64,000 nucleotides of DNA from Agapetus fuscipes. Taxonomy: Eukaryota; Arthropoda; Insecta; Trichoptera; Glossosomatidae. The stretch covers positions 16,616,001-16,680,000 of the forward strand of contig OX637339.1 of NCBI GenBank assembly GCA_951799405.1. The letters are read 5' to 3'. The position numbers were made by a program, and so were the translations under genes. This document shows positions 9,801 to 20,994 of the stretch, in pieces; the first letter of the stretch is position 1; each line of letters begins with the position of its first letter. The notes under the pieces were generated by a model, which worked only from the letters and a program-made list of their open reading frames with translations, did not search any database and was not told the DNA's origin.

Positions 9801-10098
9801 ATGTGTTTTAAATTAAAACGAAAACCTCTGGAAAGTACGAGACTTACACAGTACACAGTGAACACAGTTTTTTTGTGGTTCTCGTTTCATAGTTGCGGAT
9901 AATTTTAATATTGTGCGGCTTAGTCTGTACCTACTGTTTAATTACATACCCCCTCACGTTCAGCCACCAGTTGACAGTTCGGTAATGCGAGCGTGCTACG
10001 GGCAGAGGGCCGCCCAGCGATCACAAACAGTGGCGTAGAGATATGAGGAGGGACTGGAGGGAGCTGTCCGTTTAGAAAATCGGAGAAAAAATGGTGAC

Positions 10099-10945
10099 AG
10101 GGTAGGATGACACATGACAGAACGACAAATGACAGAACGACACGTGACAGAACGACAAGTGACAGTGCGACACGTGACAGAACGACAAATGACAGAAAAA
10201 CACATGACAGAACGGCACGTGACAGAACGACACATGGCAGAACGACACGTGACATAACGACACGTGACAGAACAACACATGACAGAACGATACGTGGCAG
10301 AATGACAAGTGACAGAACGACTCATGGCAGAACGACACATGACAGAACGACACATGACAGAACGATACGTTACAGAACGACAGGTGACAGAACATCGCAA
10401 TAACAGTAGACTCCATGGCAAAACATCACTGTGACAAAACAACACACAACATACATCACTATAACAATGTTTTTTATGTGCCGTTTGTGATATGTTCTGT
10501 TGTAGGTGTGCGATCTTTTGTCATGTAAGGATTTGTCTTGTGATGTTTATCATCGTGATGTACTTTCCTGTGATGTTTTGACATGGTGATGTTTTGTCGT
10601 GTGATGAACTGCCATTGGGTGTTTCTGTCATGTGTCTTTCTGTTATGTGTCGTCCTGTAATCTATAATAATCTATAATCTAAGTTGCAAGGATATATTCA
10701 TTTAAAGCTCTCAGATGTATGCCCACAAACCAACAAGTGTAGTTCACGCTTACAAATGCTGAATCTGTACTTACAAATAAAATCCAAACCTCAAATGAAC
10801 ATAAGCCCCACAACTTTTGCCGACCTTCCCTGTGACAGGGGTGACATTGGCAAAGTGAACCATTTTTTACAGTATGGGTGGTCAGCGTCATACCAACCTA
10901 TAAGTCAAGGAAATCTGTCATGTGTCGTTATGTCATGTGTCGGAA
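10099..10945. repeat. Foldback-like element with 17-bp tandem-repeat arms, family 1
   Basis: The left arm is about seventeen units of gacagaacgacacatga (10107-10400). The centre at 10455-10530 contains aatgttttttatgtgccgtt and a TATGTTCTGTTGTAGG-like motif. The right arm (10515-10665, 10915-10945) carries complementary units (tgtcatgtgtcgtt; tgatgttttgtcatg). Repeat A interrupts the right arm. The same layout recurs at 26.8-28.0 and 58.1-58.7 kb. Long open frames here are products of the 17-bp period. Confidence 0.75.
10659..10912 (-). mobile_element. Repeat A copy inside the foldback arm
   Basis: Complete; subfamily with cttacaaataaaatccaaac and an ataatctataatctaag tail. It splits the right minisatellite arm. 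Confidence 0.9.
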
Positions 10946-10983
10946 CCGTAAAAGTCATAGGGAATCAGTGTACAAAATGTAAG

Positions 10984-11210
10984 TCCTTCACTAATAGGTT
11001 GGTATGAGGCTGGCCACCCATACTGTAAAAAATGGTGAACGTTTCCAATGTTACCTCTGTTTCAGGGAAGGTCAGCATTCGCGGTTTGGATTTTAATTTG
11101 TAAGTGCACATATAGCATTTGTAGGCACAAACTTACACTTGCTGCTGAAACTCCTGTCACCTTTCCATGACACAGGTGACATTGGTAAAAGTGCACCAAT
11201 TTTTAACCAA
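10984..11210. mobile_element. Two repeat A fragments, opposite strands
   Basis: 10984-11140 is plus strand with an internal deletion after the hairpin. 11141-11210 is a minus-strand 5' portion (gacacaggtgacattgg). They meet tail-to-middle. Confidence 0.7.
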
Positions 11211-11522
11211 TCAAATAAATAATTTGTTTATTTTATAAACATTACAATAAGGCTATAAGAATATTTAAAAAAAATGATTTATTTGTTCATCCCCTATCGC
11301 ATATAAAAGTTGCACCCGCCACTGTAGTCTGAACTATGGTATTTCATATCAGCCCGTTAGTTCCCGCTTTTACCACGTGGAGGCGCAAGAAAATTACTTC
11401 TGCGGAAACTTATTACGCCCAAATTTAACTAAGATATTATCCTATCTCGCTCTCACGCGAAAATTATAACCAGAGAAATGTATTGTTTGGTCGCGGTCTA
11501 CGCCAAGGACTAAAACCAGCAG
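11211..11522. other. Unassigned stretch
   Basis: AT-rich on the left; 11340-11500 is a more balanced stretch. No domain or RNA feature is seen. Confidence 0.4.
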
Positions 11523-11799
11523 CTATAATCTATAATCTATAATCTAAGTTGAAAGGATATATTAATTTAAAGCTCTCAGATGTATGCCCACAAACCAACA
11601 AGTGTAGTTCGCGCTTACAAATGCTGAATGTGTACTTACAAATAAAATCCAAACCTCAAATGAACATAAGCCCCACAACTTTTGCCGACCTTCCCTGAAA
11701 CAGGGGTGACATTGGCAAAGTGAACCATTTTTTACAGTATGGGTGGTCAGCCTTATACCAACCTATAAGTCAAGGAATACCAACCTATAAGTCAAGGAA
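11523..11799 (-). mobile_element. Repeat A with duplicated 5' terminus
   Basis: Complete copy whose first 20-odd bases (taccaacctataagtcaagg) appear twice in tandem at 11756-11799. The tail is (ataatct)3. Confidence 0.9.
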
Positions 11800-11984
11800 C
11801 TAACTTACTAATTTAGTTATATTCTAGTAGTTTACTGCTCTCTACTGTCTTTTTATTTTTTCCATATCTTTAAAAAAAGGGGGAAAAATACATTTTAAAA
11901 ACGAAAACCAAACTTACAGGACACTCCATTTGACATAACACCTTTCTAAGAAAAATATTTGTAGGTACGAAAAAACTTAAGATA

Positions 11985-12720
11985 CTACAAAGACGAATAA
12001 GTAGTACAACAAGGCACTGTACAGAGAAATATAGTAGGCACAACAAGGATCTATCTTTAAAAGTGGACTGCAGCCAAAAAAACATAAAATTGGCGCTACC
12101 TTTAGTAAACATGGCAACTAACAGAGACATTTGGTTGGCACAACAAGGCACTGGCCTTAAAAGAGGATGGCAGCCAACAGAAACAGAGGGAGGGCATCAT
12201 GAGGCACTGCCTTAAGAAGATGATGGCGATTAACAAAGACAAATGGCGAGCACAACAAGGCACTACCTTTACAAGAGGATGGCGACCAGTAGAGACAAAC
12301 GAATGCGCACTACAAAGGAGCTCCTGCCTACCATTAAGCAGAGAAAGCTTATGTACTTCGGTCACATTATGAGAAATGAGAAGTACCGTCTCCTTTATCT
12401 TATCATTCAGGGTAAGATTGAGGGGAGAAGATCTCAGGGACGCCGAAGGACATCGTGGCTGAAAAACCAGCGACAGTGGTTCGGCAGAAGCACCAAGTCC
12501 CTATTTCGAGCCACAGCATCAAAAGTCAAAATAGCTATGATGATCACCGATCTTCGTTAGAAGTGGCACAAGAAGAAGAAGAGACAAATGGCTAGCACAA
12601 CAAGGCACTGTTTTTATAAGAGGATGATAAACCTGCAAAGACAAATAGCTAGCACAACAAGGCACTGCCTTTAGAAGAGAATGGCAACCAATAGAGACAG
12701 ATAGTTGGTACAACAAGTCA
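11985..12720. repeat. Minisatellite, about 60-75 bp period
   Basis: Repeated units built from gcacaacaaggcactgcctt, aagaggatggc and accaatagagacaaatgg. About eight units diverge from one another. A LINE splits the array at 12300. Confidence 0.75.
12300..12579 (+). mobile_element. 5'-truncated LINE in the minisatellite
   Basis: An open frame of about 85 codons with KLMYFGHIMRN, GKIEGRRSQGRRRTSWLK and IAMMITDLR before a stop, then AAGTGGCACAAGAAGAAGAA. This is the RT C-terminus of an insect LINE (FGHIMR...GRRxxSWLK type) with an (AAG)n tail. The flanking direct repeat AGAGACAAA (12291-12299, 12580-12588) is its target duplication. Confidence 0.8.
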
Positions 12721-13070
12721 TCTACGGATCGCCGAAATATCACTGAAAAAAGGAGAATAAGCGTCTCTTCTACGCTTTCGTAGGCCGTAGATATTTGTAG
12801 CCAGACAAGAGCGCCGTAGCCTCGCTCCCTCTACGGCGTAGCTCGTAGAATGGGTGATATTTGGGGTACGGGGACCTCTACGACGGGGGAATTCTAAACC
12901 GAGTAACGGATTTCATTGCTCACTTAATTTGGCACGCACACAGACTAAATTATCATATCATTATCATTATTATAATGTAGCAGGAGCTCTATCTGGTAAA
13001 CGTTTTTAGAAGTGCGCAATTTTTTTCTTCTTCTATAGCGTGAATTGTTGAATGTATTTAATTGCTTGAA
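12721..13070. other. Unassigned stretch with repeated CTACG motifs
   Basis: 12760-12900 is GC-rich with many ctacg/cgtag words in both orientations (tctacggcgtag), as in a decayed inverted-repeat element. 12955-12980 has a short atcattat run. Confidence 0.4.
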
Positions 13071-13324
13071 TTCCTTGACTGATAGGTTGGTATGAGGTTG
13101 ACCACCCATACTGTAAAAATTTGTTCACTTTGCCAATGTAACCCCTGTTTCAGGGAAGGTTGGCAAGAGTTGCACGGCTTATGTTCATTTCAGATTGGGT
13201 TTTTATATTGTGGGTCCACATGCGGCATGTGTGAGCGCAAAATTATGCGTGTCTGCTTGTGGGAATGCATTTCATATGAATCTCAAATGATACATATCTT
13301 TGCAGCTTAGATTTAGATTAAGAT
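13071..13324 (+). mobile_element. Repeat A copy
   Basis: Complete; starts ttccttgactgatagg, tail atttagattaagat. Confidence 0.9.
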
Positions 13325-13525
13325 AGCGTGAAATTTCTATTGATGATTCACGGGACAATTTTAACAATATAAACCTGGTTCAACAGATGTCATTGGGTAA
13401 TTATTAATTAATAATTTATTAAATTGTACAATAATGAATTATTATTGATGATATTAATACCTGCTTCTGGCCAGGCAGAATAGGTTGGTGAATTGCATTC
13501 ATCTTGTCAAATCTGTTTTTTTTTA

Positions 13526-13722
13526 AATGCCCGCAAACAGATACGTGTAAGTTCACGCGTGCAAATGCTGCATGTGTACTTACAAATTAAAATCCTAACC
13601 TCAAATGAACATAGCCCCAGCAAATTTTGCCGACCTCCTCTGCAATAGAGGTGACATTGGCAAAGTGAACCAATCTTTTACAGCATGGATGGTCAGCCTC
13701 ATACCAACTTATAACTCACGGG
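13526..13722 (-). mobile_element. Repeat A, 3' truncated
   Basis: The tail part is replaced by SINE-3-like sequence at 13340-13510. The hairpin has compensating changes (cctctgcaatagagg). Confidence 0.8.
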
Positions 13723-13768
13723 ATCATAATTTCCTAGTAAAATATTTCTTCACTTATTTAAAAAATCA

Positions 13769-14012
13769 TTCCTTGACTAATAGGTTGGTATGAGGCTGAC
13801 CACCTACACTATAAATAATGTTTCACTTTGCCAATGTCACCCCTGTGTCAGGGAAGGTCGGCAAAAATTGTAGAGCTTATGTTTATTTGAGGTTTGGATT
13901 TTATTTGTAAGTACACATTCAGCATTTGTAAGCGCGAACTACACGTGTTTGTTTGTGGGCATGCATTTGAAAACTTTAGATGAATATATCCTTACAACTT
14001 AGATTATAGATC
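13769..14012 (+). mobile_element. Repeat A copy
   Basis: Complete copy of the agg-type subfamily (tatttgtaagtacacattc), ending agattatagat. Confidence 0.9.
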
Positions 14013-14690
14013 CAATGGAGTCTTAAGAATCCACTGCTAACGCAGCTTTTTTAAAAGAGACACAAAAATTTGATGTGCTGGCAAAAGGGTAACTAGTTCA
14101 ACACAAAGAAAAACCGTTTGAAATTTTAGTGATGTACACACACAGGTTTCAGAACGGTTTCCCATCAGCTTCCCGCCCCCTCCATCTACCGCCCCCTTTA
14201 GTCTACCGCCCTGTTCGGGAGCAGGAATCAAACTCCTGACAAAGTGGGCGCACGCCGCCATGCATACTGATTATAGGAACTCTGCCACAGGGACGGGAAA
14301 CGTGAGGGGAAAAAATTCTAGGGAAATATATTCCCTAACCCTCTAGGGAATGCGCTTGCAAGTGGATCGTCTGTCATCGTAGATGGGGAGTATTTAAATT
14401 ACTATGTATGTTAATTTAATACAATTTTTTGACAGTATGATGTATGAGTTTGGTTTTGGGGATTTTAAGTTCATGTTTTTAAAGAAACTGTTGCTTGATA
14501 TACTCGTATGTATATATTTTGTATGCCCAAATCTAGGGTGCTTAAGTGTTGGATTTGGAAAATTGAGTTTAAAGCTTCTTGCAGACATGCAATTTGAAAC
14601 TAAATAGGGTGCTATTCCTATCACATAAGTATCAACGTTGGTTTTGTTTTCATAAAGCAATTTATAGAGTGACATATAAAATATTAGATC
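14013..14690. other. Unassigned stretch
   Basis: 14200-14290 read on the minus strand has GGAGTTTGATTCCTGC, a weak B-box-like site, so a decayed tRNA-derived piece is possible. The overlapping open frames at 14394-14675 show no domain. Confidence 0.4.
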
Positions 14691-15055
14691 AGTATGCGGC
14701 TAATCACCCATCCTATATAAAATGGTTCACTTTGTCAATGTCACCCATGTTTCAGGGAATGTCAGAAAAAATTGCAGGGTGTATGTTCATTTGAGATTCT
14801 TAATTTTACGTTGTTGACTTATAAGTTGGTATGAGGTTGACCATACTGTGAAAATATGGTTCACTTGTCCAATGTCACCCCTGTTCCAGGGAAGGTCGGC
14901 AAAAGTTGCAGGGCTTATTTTCATTTAAGATTGGGTTTTTATATTGTTGGTTCACATGCAGCGTGTGCAGGCGCGAATTTATACGTGTCTGATTGTGAGA
15001 ATGCATTGAATATGAATACCCAATGTTGCATATGTTTGCAACTTAGATTAGATTA
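14691..15055 (+). mobile_element. Two tandem repeat A copies
   Basis: 14691-14812 is a 3'-truncated copy. 14813-15055 is nearly full length, starting ttgttgacttataag, with a deletion in the accaccca region. Confidence 0.85.
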
Positions 15056-15605
15056 AGTATTGAAATCAAAACACTAGATTTTTTACTTACGGCGCCAATA
15101 TCTGAGGGAACGATCTGTTTATTGGTTGCACTGTTTTTGTTGAACTGGAACGTTAATCTTCACATTTTCATGATGCAACTAAGCTACACATACAGTACAA
15201 CTTCTTGCCGCGTTATTCGCGCAGGGGTTACGACTGTCAAAAAATTCCCTTCTTACACATCACTAGTCCAATATACCATCTGAGTAGTCAGGTAAAAAAC
15301 AGATAACCTAGTACTTTGGGCGCGCTGTATGATAGTACCTAATGTACCATGGTATAGTACCTAATGTGCCATGGTATAGCACATAATGTACCACTAGACG
15401 GTACATGGAAGACAAGGAGGGATGGGGGCTAAGGACGTCTTGTCATCGACGATTTTTACGGCTTCAGACAAGACGTGATATTGTTAGTGCGATGGGAAGA
15501 AATTTCAGGTTTTTTTTTAACAAGTGCTAGTAAAATATTGAGACTCTTTTTGGGAATAGATTTATGGACTTTAAAATCCTTTAAAAGTTTTTTTTGTGTT
15601 GCAGT
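15056..15605. other. Mostly unassigned, with a SINE-2 scrap
   Basis: 15173-15240 is the 3' end of a minus-strand SINE-2. 15330-15400 has about three copies of the short direct repeat gtacctaatgtaccatggta. Confidence 0.5.
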
Positions 15606-15715
15606 AGGTTCGTTTGAGGCTGCCCTACTACACTGAAAAAAAAAAATCGATATGCCGATTTTAAAAGCCTTGTTTAGGGAAAGTTGGTAAGACTTTTAAG
15701 GTTCGTGTTGATTTT
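15606..15715 (+). mobile_element. Degenerate repeat A
   Basis: Recognisable by ggttcgtttgaggctgccc, agggaaagttggtaagac and spacing only. An old copy. Confidence 0.5.
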
Positions 15716-15894
15716 AAATCTAATCAAATCTAAGTAGCAAAGATATTATGTTACATTGGGGATTCACATTATTTGCATTCTCACAAGCAGATACGTTAAA
15801 GTTTGCATTTACATATGCAGCAATGTGGGCTTACAACATAAAAACCTAATCTCAAATGAACATAAGCCCTGCGAGACTTGCCGAACTTCCCTAA

Positions 15895-17547
15895 AGGCTA
15901 GTTCGCACAAGGCCACTGATTTAGTCAAGTACCGAGTAATTTAGTAGTGGGCGGGGCGCTACTCGCCCGTGAAGCGTTCGCATTACGGTCCAGTACAGTA
16001 CACAAGTGCGAAGTTGGCTGCAGAAAGCCCTTTCTATAATGGCGGAAAATTTGAATTGGCTGCAGTTTGAAAATATTAATTGAGTATTAAAATCATGTTA
16101 TTATAAAGCCCTTTAAATTGGCTATGGTTTGGTAATATTAACTGATTTATGCCCGGCCACCTAGCTAGGAGCCTGTTTAGCAAACAACTTCGAAACTCGA
16201 CTTTTGTAAATTCGAAATGTATTTTATGGTTTATAAAATAATATACACATTTAAAATAAAAATAACACATGACTATTTGATGTTTATAATAATATCTAAC
16301 ATTTACGCTGCAAACATTATTTTTTAATTGAATTTTTATCTTTTCAATGATGTGTACAAAGTATATTTTGTATGCACACACTATAATACGGCTCGTAGTC
16401 TGCAGCTGCATTCAGATGCATTTCTCTGTTGCGTTTTTCGTTGTTGACAATTAACATCAATATTCGACATGTAAAATCGGCATTTTCAAATACACGGCGG
16501 TCACCAATCAATTATCAAGTTAAAGAAGAAACATGGTTCAACTTTTCAGAGGCTGACCGCGAGAAACTTGTTCAATCCTGCTACATACGCCTCTCACGTC
16601 TGTCACAGATACCAGCTGATGGCTTACAGTGGCATAAAATTGTAATGCCTCTAATTAGTTATCCCCGTGTGTCACTGAATTGTTTCTGTACAAAACAATA
16701 AGTAACAATCCATCTGAAGGATATCATAAGGCCTGTGATATGACAAATTTATGGTAGGTACCTATAAACAACGATCAATGTAAAAGATCGATGTTTTTAA
16801 ATACGTAATAAATTCATGGACGATAATAGTTATTTCCACAACATCTTTACCAAAACTATATTTGTACAGCTCTATTGTCAGCAAGGAGCTACATGATTGT
16901 ATTTTTGACAGCTGATATCCGCACCAAAAATCGATGTCATACTATTCCTATCGAAAAAAAATTACCTTTCTCAAAACTTTTTGGACGTAGATAAGTCCTA
17001 GCAACTTCTATATTCTCAAGAGTTTCTAAAAAACCAAGGATATCGGTGTGCATATCCACTTATTTACAGTTTAAACATGACATAACCTCACTGACAGGTC
17101 GCTAAGTTTAGGGAGCGGAACATCGGGCTCGCAAATATAAGAAGTTCTTAAGTACTTAAATATTTTTAAACAGCACTTTATCTTTAAATATTCTTGCTGA
17201 AAACGGGCATTATCTTTTCAAACTGCAGCCAATTTAAATTGCCGCCATTCTTGCATTTCCGTTTCCCCGCCAAGAGTGAGCGGCCAATGGCGCGGCCGCT
17301 AATAAACTCGACTCGGACTCGGGCTTTTCCGTGGCTCTTCGGACTCGGACTTTTCCGTGGCTTCTCGGCAACACTCGCCCACGGACGGTGGGCGGGGCCG
17401 CTACTTGCCCGAAAAAATAGAATGAAATGGATCGGCTTGACTAAACCATTGACTTAACTACTGGACTAAATTGTTGGGGTTCGCACACGTTTAGCCACTA
17501 AATTACTCGTTACTTGACTAAATTACTCGCCTTGTCCGAACCAGCCT
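15895..17547. mobile_element. PIF/Harbinger-like non-autonomous element, 1.65 kb
   Basis: Ends AGGCTAGTTCGCACAAGGC and, inverted, AGGCTGGTTCGGACAAGGC, flanked by TAA direct repeats (15892-15894, 17548-17550) inside repeat A. Subterminal regions contain repeated words (agtcaagta, gagtaatttagt, gtgggcggggc) in both orientations. A 3-bp TAA duplication and GGC-type ends fit PIF/Harbinger. No transposase; the 90-codon frame at 16429-16701 is unrecognised. Confidence 0.7.
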
Positions 17548-17592
17548 TAAGACAGGGGTGACACTGGCAAAGTGAACCATTTTTTACAGTAT

Positions 17593-17888
17593 TTATTTAT
17601 TTATAATAAACGGCTGAAGCGTTTTACATTTTTAGATTAACAGAAGTAGTACAGAAGTTTGTTGCTTACAAATTTTATGTATAAATATTATGATTATTAC
17701 AAGATACATATTATGAATATAAAAAGATTAAAAATAAATGTATAAAAAATAAGTGATCAGTAAGAAAAGAGAAATAAAACATAAATCAAGAAGAATTACA
17801 TGATAAAATAGATTTTAATGAATTTCTATAAATTCCGATGGACATACCAAAAATATCTATATCATCATTAGTTAGATAATCATTACCG
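17593..17888 (-). mobile_element. LINE 3' tail insertion
   Basis: On the minus strand it ends AACGCTTCAGCCGTTTATTA followed by (TAAA)n, a LINE-like 3' tail. It sits inside repeat A between cagtat and tggtcagcc. No coding motif remains. Confidence 0.5.
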
Positions 17889-17913
17889 ATGGTCAGCCTC
17901 ATACCAACCTATT

Positions 17914-18140
17914 AGACCCAAAATAAAATACCGGGAAGGTTTACTCAGCATTCACGAGAAATGAGTATCAGAACTCTCGGAAGCTGGGAAGCCCCGATTT
18001 CAACTGAAATGGTTGGTTTAAGGCTGGCCCCCGTATCTGTAAAAATAATGGGTTCCACTCGTCACATGTACCTAACCCCTTGGGGGATAACGTGGCAAGA
18101 AGTTACGCTACTTGTGTAGCTGGGTTGCGTTATTTTATCC
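17914..18140 (+). mobile_element. SINE-2, 5' truncated
   Basis: From aaaataaaataccgggaagg to the GTTGCG tail; no tRNA head. Confidence 0.75.
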
Positions 18141-19009
18141 CAAAAAGGAAACGAAAAATAATTTTTATGACATAGCTTTAAAATCGTTTGTTAGTTTTAT
18201 TTTATTGATGTGTTTTTTTTGCGTCGGTTTTTTTTATTTCACCGCATTCTACTCCGGATTACAAATCTATGCAAATTGAATGTCGAACACAAAAAAAAGA
18301 GTCGCTAAGAGCTATAACAGTATTTCACCGACATAGAGACGACTCTGACTGGAATGGGCCAATAAAGGCAGACAACTTTCCAAACTGAAAACTTTGATAA
18401 TTTTCACTATGAATATCTTGACGTCACATTTGGATATATTCTGAATGCTTAAATGTGTGGTCGATAGCTTAGTTGCTTCTGTCGTAGATTTTGAGTTTTT
18501 TTTTTGCTTAAATAATACAAATTTATTTCCGGACTATTTTATATTTGTCTCTATGGGATGCTCGCCTCTTCTCATAGACAAGTGAATAACAGAATCATAA
18601 ATTTTATGAACTAAAAAATTACATTAATGGTTTTAAAATCTTGACGGTAGATCTGCAAAGCTCATTTTGATTTTTATATTGTACTAGCATGTCTACTCGT
18701 GCTGCGCACGATTTCGGCATTCTAGTTATAAGTCCGGCTTCGCCGGCACACTTTTCCCTTGCTCTAATTATTATTTTGTATGCTTGGTTGTATGAGGTTT
18801 GCAAGTGAGTTGACATAAAAAAGTGTGTCGTCACCCAGCCGGGTTATTAAGAAAAAGGGAAACAAATATTTTTTTAAGCTAAGGACGGCAATACTATATA
18901 AGACTGACGTTTGCTAGCCGAGAGAAAGTTTCAAATTAAAAAATGTTCTGAGTACAATTAATTACAATATTTGTTACTTGACCAATTGGTTTTTACGACG
19001 CAACGACGT
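18141..19009. other. Unassigned stretch
   Basis: Poly-T and A runs, a SINE-2 A-box-like scrap at 18459-18500, and two small GC hairpins (gtgctgcgcac, ccggcttcgccgg) at 18698-18746. No gene. Confidence 0.4.
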
Positions 19010-19108
19010 AATGTAAAAAAAATGTTAACTTTTTCCAATGACACCCCTAATTCAGGAAAGCGCGGTGAAAGTTGTATGGCTTATATTCATTTAAGATTTG
19101 TAGTTTAA
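19010..19108 (+). mobile_element. Repeat A fragment
   Basis: Old middle fragment around ttttccaatgacacccc. Confidence 0.6.
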
Positions 19109-19159
19109 ACATCTTATGTATCTTTTTCCCTGTTTCAATTTGACTTCCATTATAATAAA

Positions 19160-19245
19160 TAATATTAGGATGATTTATTTGGTGAGCGTTGTTTTTGTGT
19201 GTATCACACCTCAAGAGCCTTCTGAAAATGCGGAACAAAACGTCT
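19160..19245 (-). mobile_element. SINE-1 3' end
   Basis: Tail and gtgtatcacacctcaagagc only. Confidence 0.75.
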
Positions 19246-19455
19246 TTAACTGAATACAGAAAAAAGAGAACTAACGTCGCCATCTTATAAAACGTGACTT
19301 TTGATAGTTCAAAAAAGTACCCATTAATTTTGAAAGTTTGAAGACTGCAAATTCATAAGAGAGCCCTCCTTTTGTTGTCATTTAAAGCCATGTCTATGTT
19401 CAGTGTCTTTTTGAATTAACTATTCTAATATACTATAACTGTTAAGCTTCTGCTG

Positions 19456-19715
19456 TTCCTTGACTTATAGGTTGGTATGCGGCTGACCACCCATGCTGTA
19501 AAAATGGTTCGCTTTGCCAATGTTACCCCCCCCGTCTCAGGGAAGGACGGCAAGAGTTGCAGGGTGTATGTCCATTGGAGATTTGGTTTTTATGTTGTAG
19601 GTTCACATGAGGCATGTGCAAGCGCGAACTTGTACGTGCCTGGTTGCGAGAATGCATGTTATCATGTTATGTGAATCTCCAATGTAACATATCTTTGCAA
19701 CTTAGATTAGATTAG
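19456..19715 (+). mobile_element. Repeat A copy
   Basis: Complete copy of the cgg-type subfamily. The hairpin is expanded with extra C (tacccccccc), and a small atcatgttatgt duplication lies near the 3' end. Confidence 0.9.
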
Positions 19716-19734
19716 TAAGAGCTTCTGCAGAGAA

Positions 19735-19862
19735 AGAGCTTCTGCAGAGCTGCCTCCATTTCTTATTATCCTTAAAAACCTCTTTCAATTCATTCATATC
19801 CATCACATTATTCATACATTTTTTTACGATCAATTCGTATATCCCATTCTTTCAGATACATA
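19735..19862 (-). mobile_element. LINE (GHVERM type) fragment
   Basis: Reverse of the C-terminal codons (WDIR, MNNVMDMNELKEVFKDNKKW) of this LINE. Directly follows repeat A. Confidence 0.7.
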
Positions 19863-20994
19863 AAAAAAACTTATTTTCGTTATTGAAATGATCTGCTATT
19901 TTTAGACAAACAAAACACTATGGACAAGAATGTTGTTGAACTCTGCTCTACATATTAAATACTGTTAGTGGAAGCAGCTAATACGGGATTTCTAGTTGAA
20001 TAAAAAAAAACACAGATAAAACTCTACGTTTAAACTAACCAATAGCGTTATACAAAGAATGCATTGAAACTTAAACATACACTAGAGGCACTTTTACAGT
20101 TTTAATATATTTTTTGCAAGATGCTATGGTTGAGTGTACGCGTATTTGGGGAAATGCTCTCATGTCTGGATCAGCAATGCGTATTTTCAGTTTAGTCAGC
20201 GAAATTTTCTATGGAATCCGACAAATGAAAAGAGAGTGGATGGAGAGAAATGGCGGCTGATCTGCAGAATCGGCCACAGAAAGCAGGAGATTTTAATTCA
20301 TTTGCTCTAGTTTTTTTCCCTTTTCAACATAGATATCGATGTTGCAAAGATAGAAATGCGTTCAAGACATATTTAAACAGTTATCTAGGAACGCTTTCAA
20401 AATGAGAAAATTGAAATTTGCAAATAGGTACGTATTTTAGCAATTTTGTTCTTACTTTTTCCAAGCTGCATCCGCTGCGGATTCCCAGTAATTCCCAGTA
20501 TTTTCTTTTCTTATTATTATTTTTATCATAATCTTCACGCTACCTATGATATAGAATCAACCCCACAAGGAGTGCCACCCTAGGTGTGCTATTAGCTTCA
20601 GTAACAACGAACCACTTACTTTTAGAGTCATGGGCACGCCGCTGACCTTGAGGTTTTTGTTTTTTACTGACGTTGCATTTACTCCATGGAAAAGGTCTTC
20701 GGCCACTTGAGAAAATATATAGATTGGCATGAGCATCCATGAGCTGTAGGTCCTTCTGACACATACACACAGGACGAGTATATGAGGAGGGTTTTAGCAT
20801 ACGTGCAACATGCGTACAACGCTTTGCTGCAATAAATCGTATTTGACAAGACACGAAATAGAAAGCTGGGAAACTACCACTTCAAGTTAAATGGTTGTTC
20901 CAATGCCGGTTCCCTTACGTGTGCAAATAAACAGGTTTCACTGCTACATAAGTTGGATGTCCATGCGTAACTTGTAGAGAAATAAAAGAAGATG
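19863..20994. other. Mostly unassigned
   Basis: Contains a LINE scrap at 20205-20290 (agagaaatggcggctgatctg) and a SINE-2 scrap at 20850-20960. The minus-strand frame at 20540-20854 has no recognisable domain. Confidence 0.45.

Larger units (their letters stand above)
15717..17914 (-). mobile_element. Repeat A copy in three pieces
   Basis: Pieces at 15717-15894, 17548-17592 and about 17889-17914 make one copy interrupted by a Harbinger-like element and by a LINE tail. Confidence 0.8.

Noticed and set aside
10107..10400. CRISPR-like array
   Set aside because: Units are contiguous and diverged without unique spacers, in eukaryotic DNA.
9996..10445. Long frames of CHxSFCHVSFCH or DRTTxDRTT type on both strands
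   Set aside because: Both strands are open because of the 17-bp tandem repeat; not coding.
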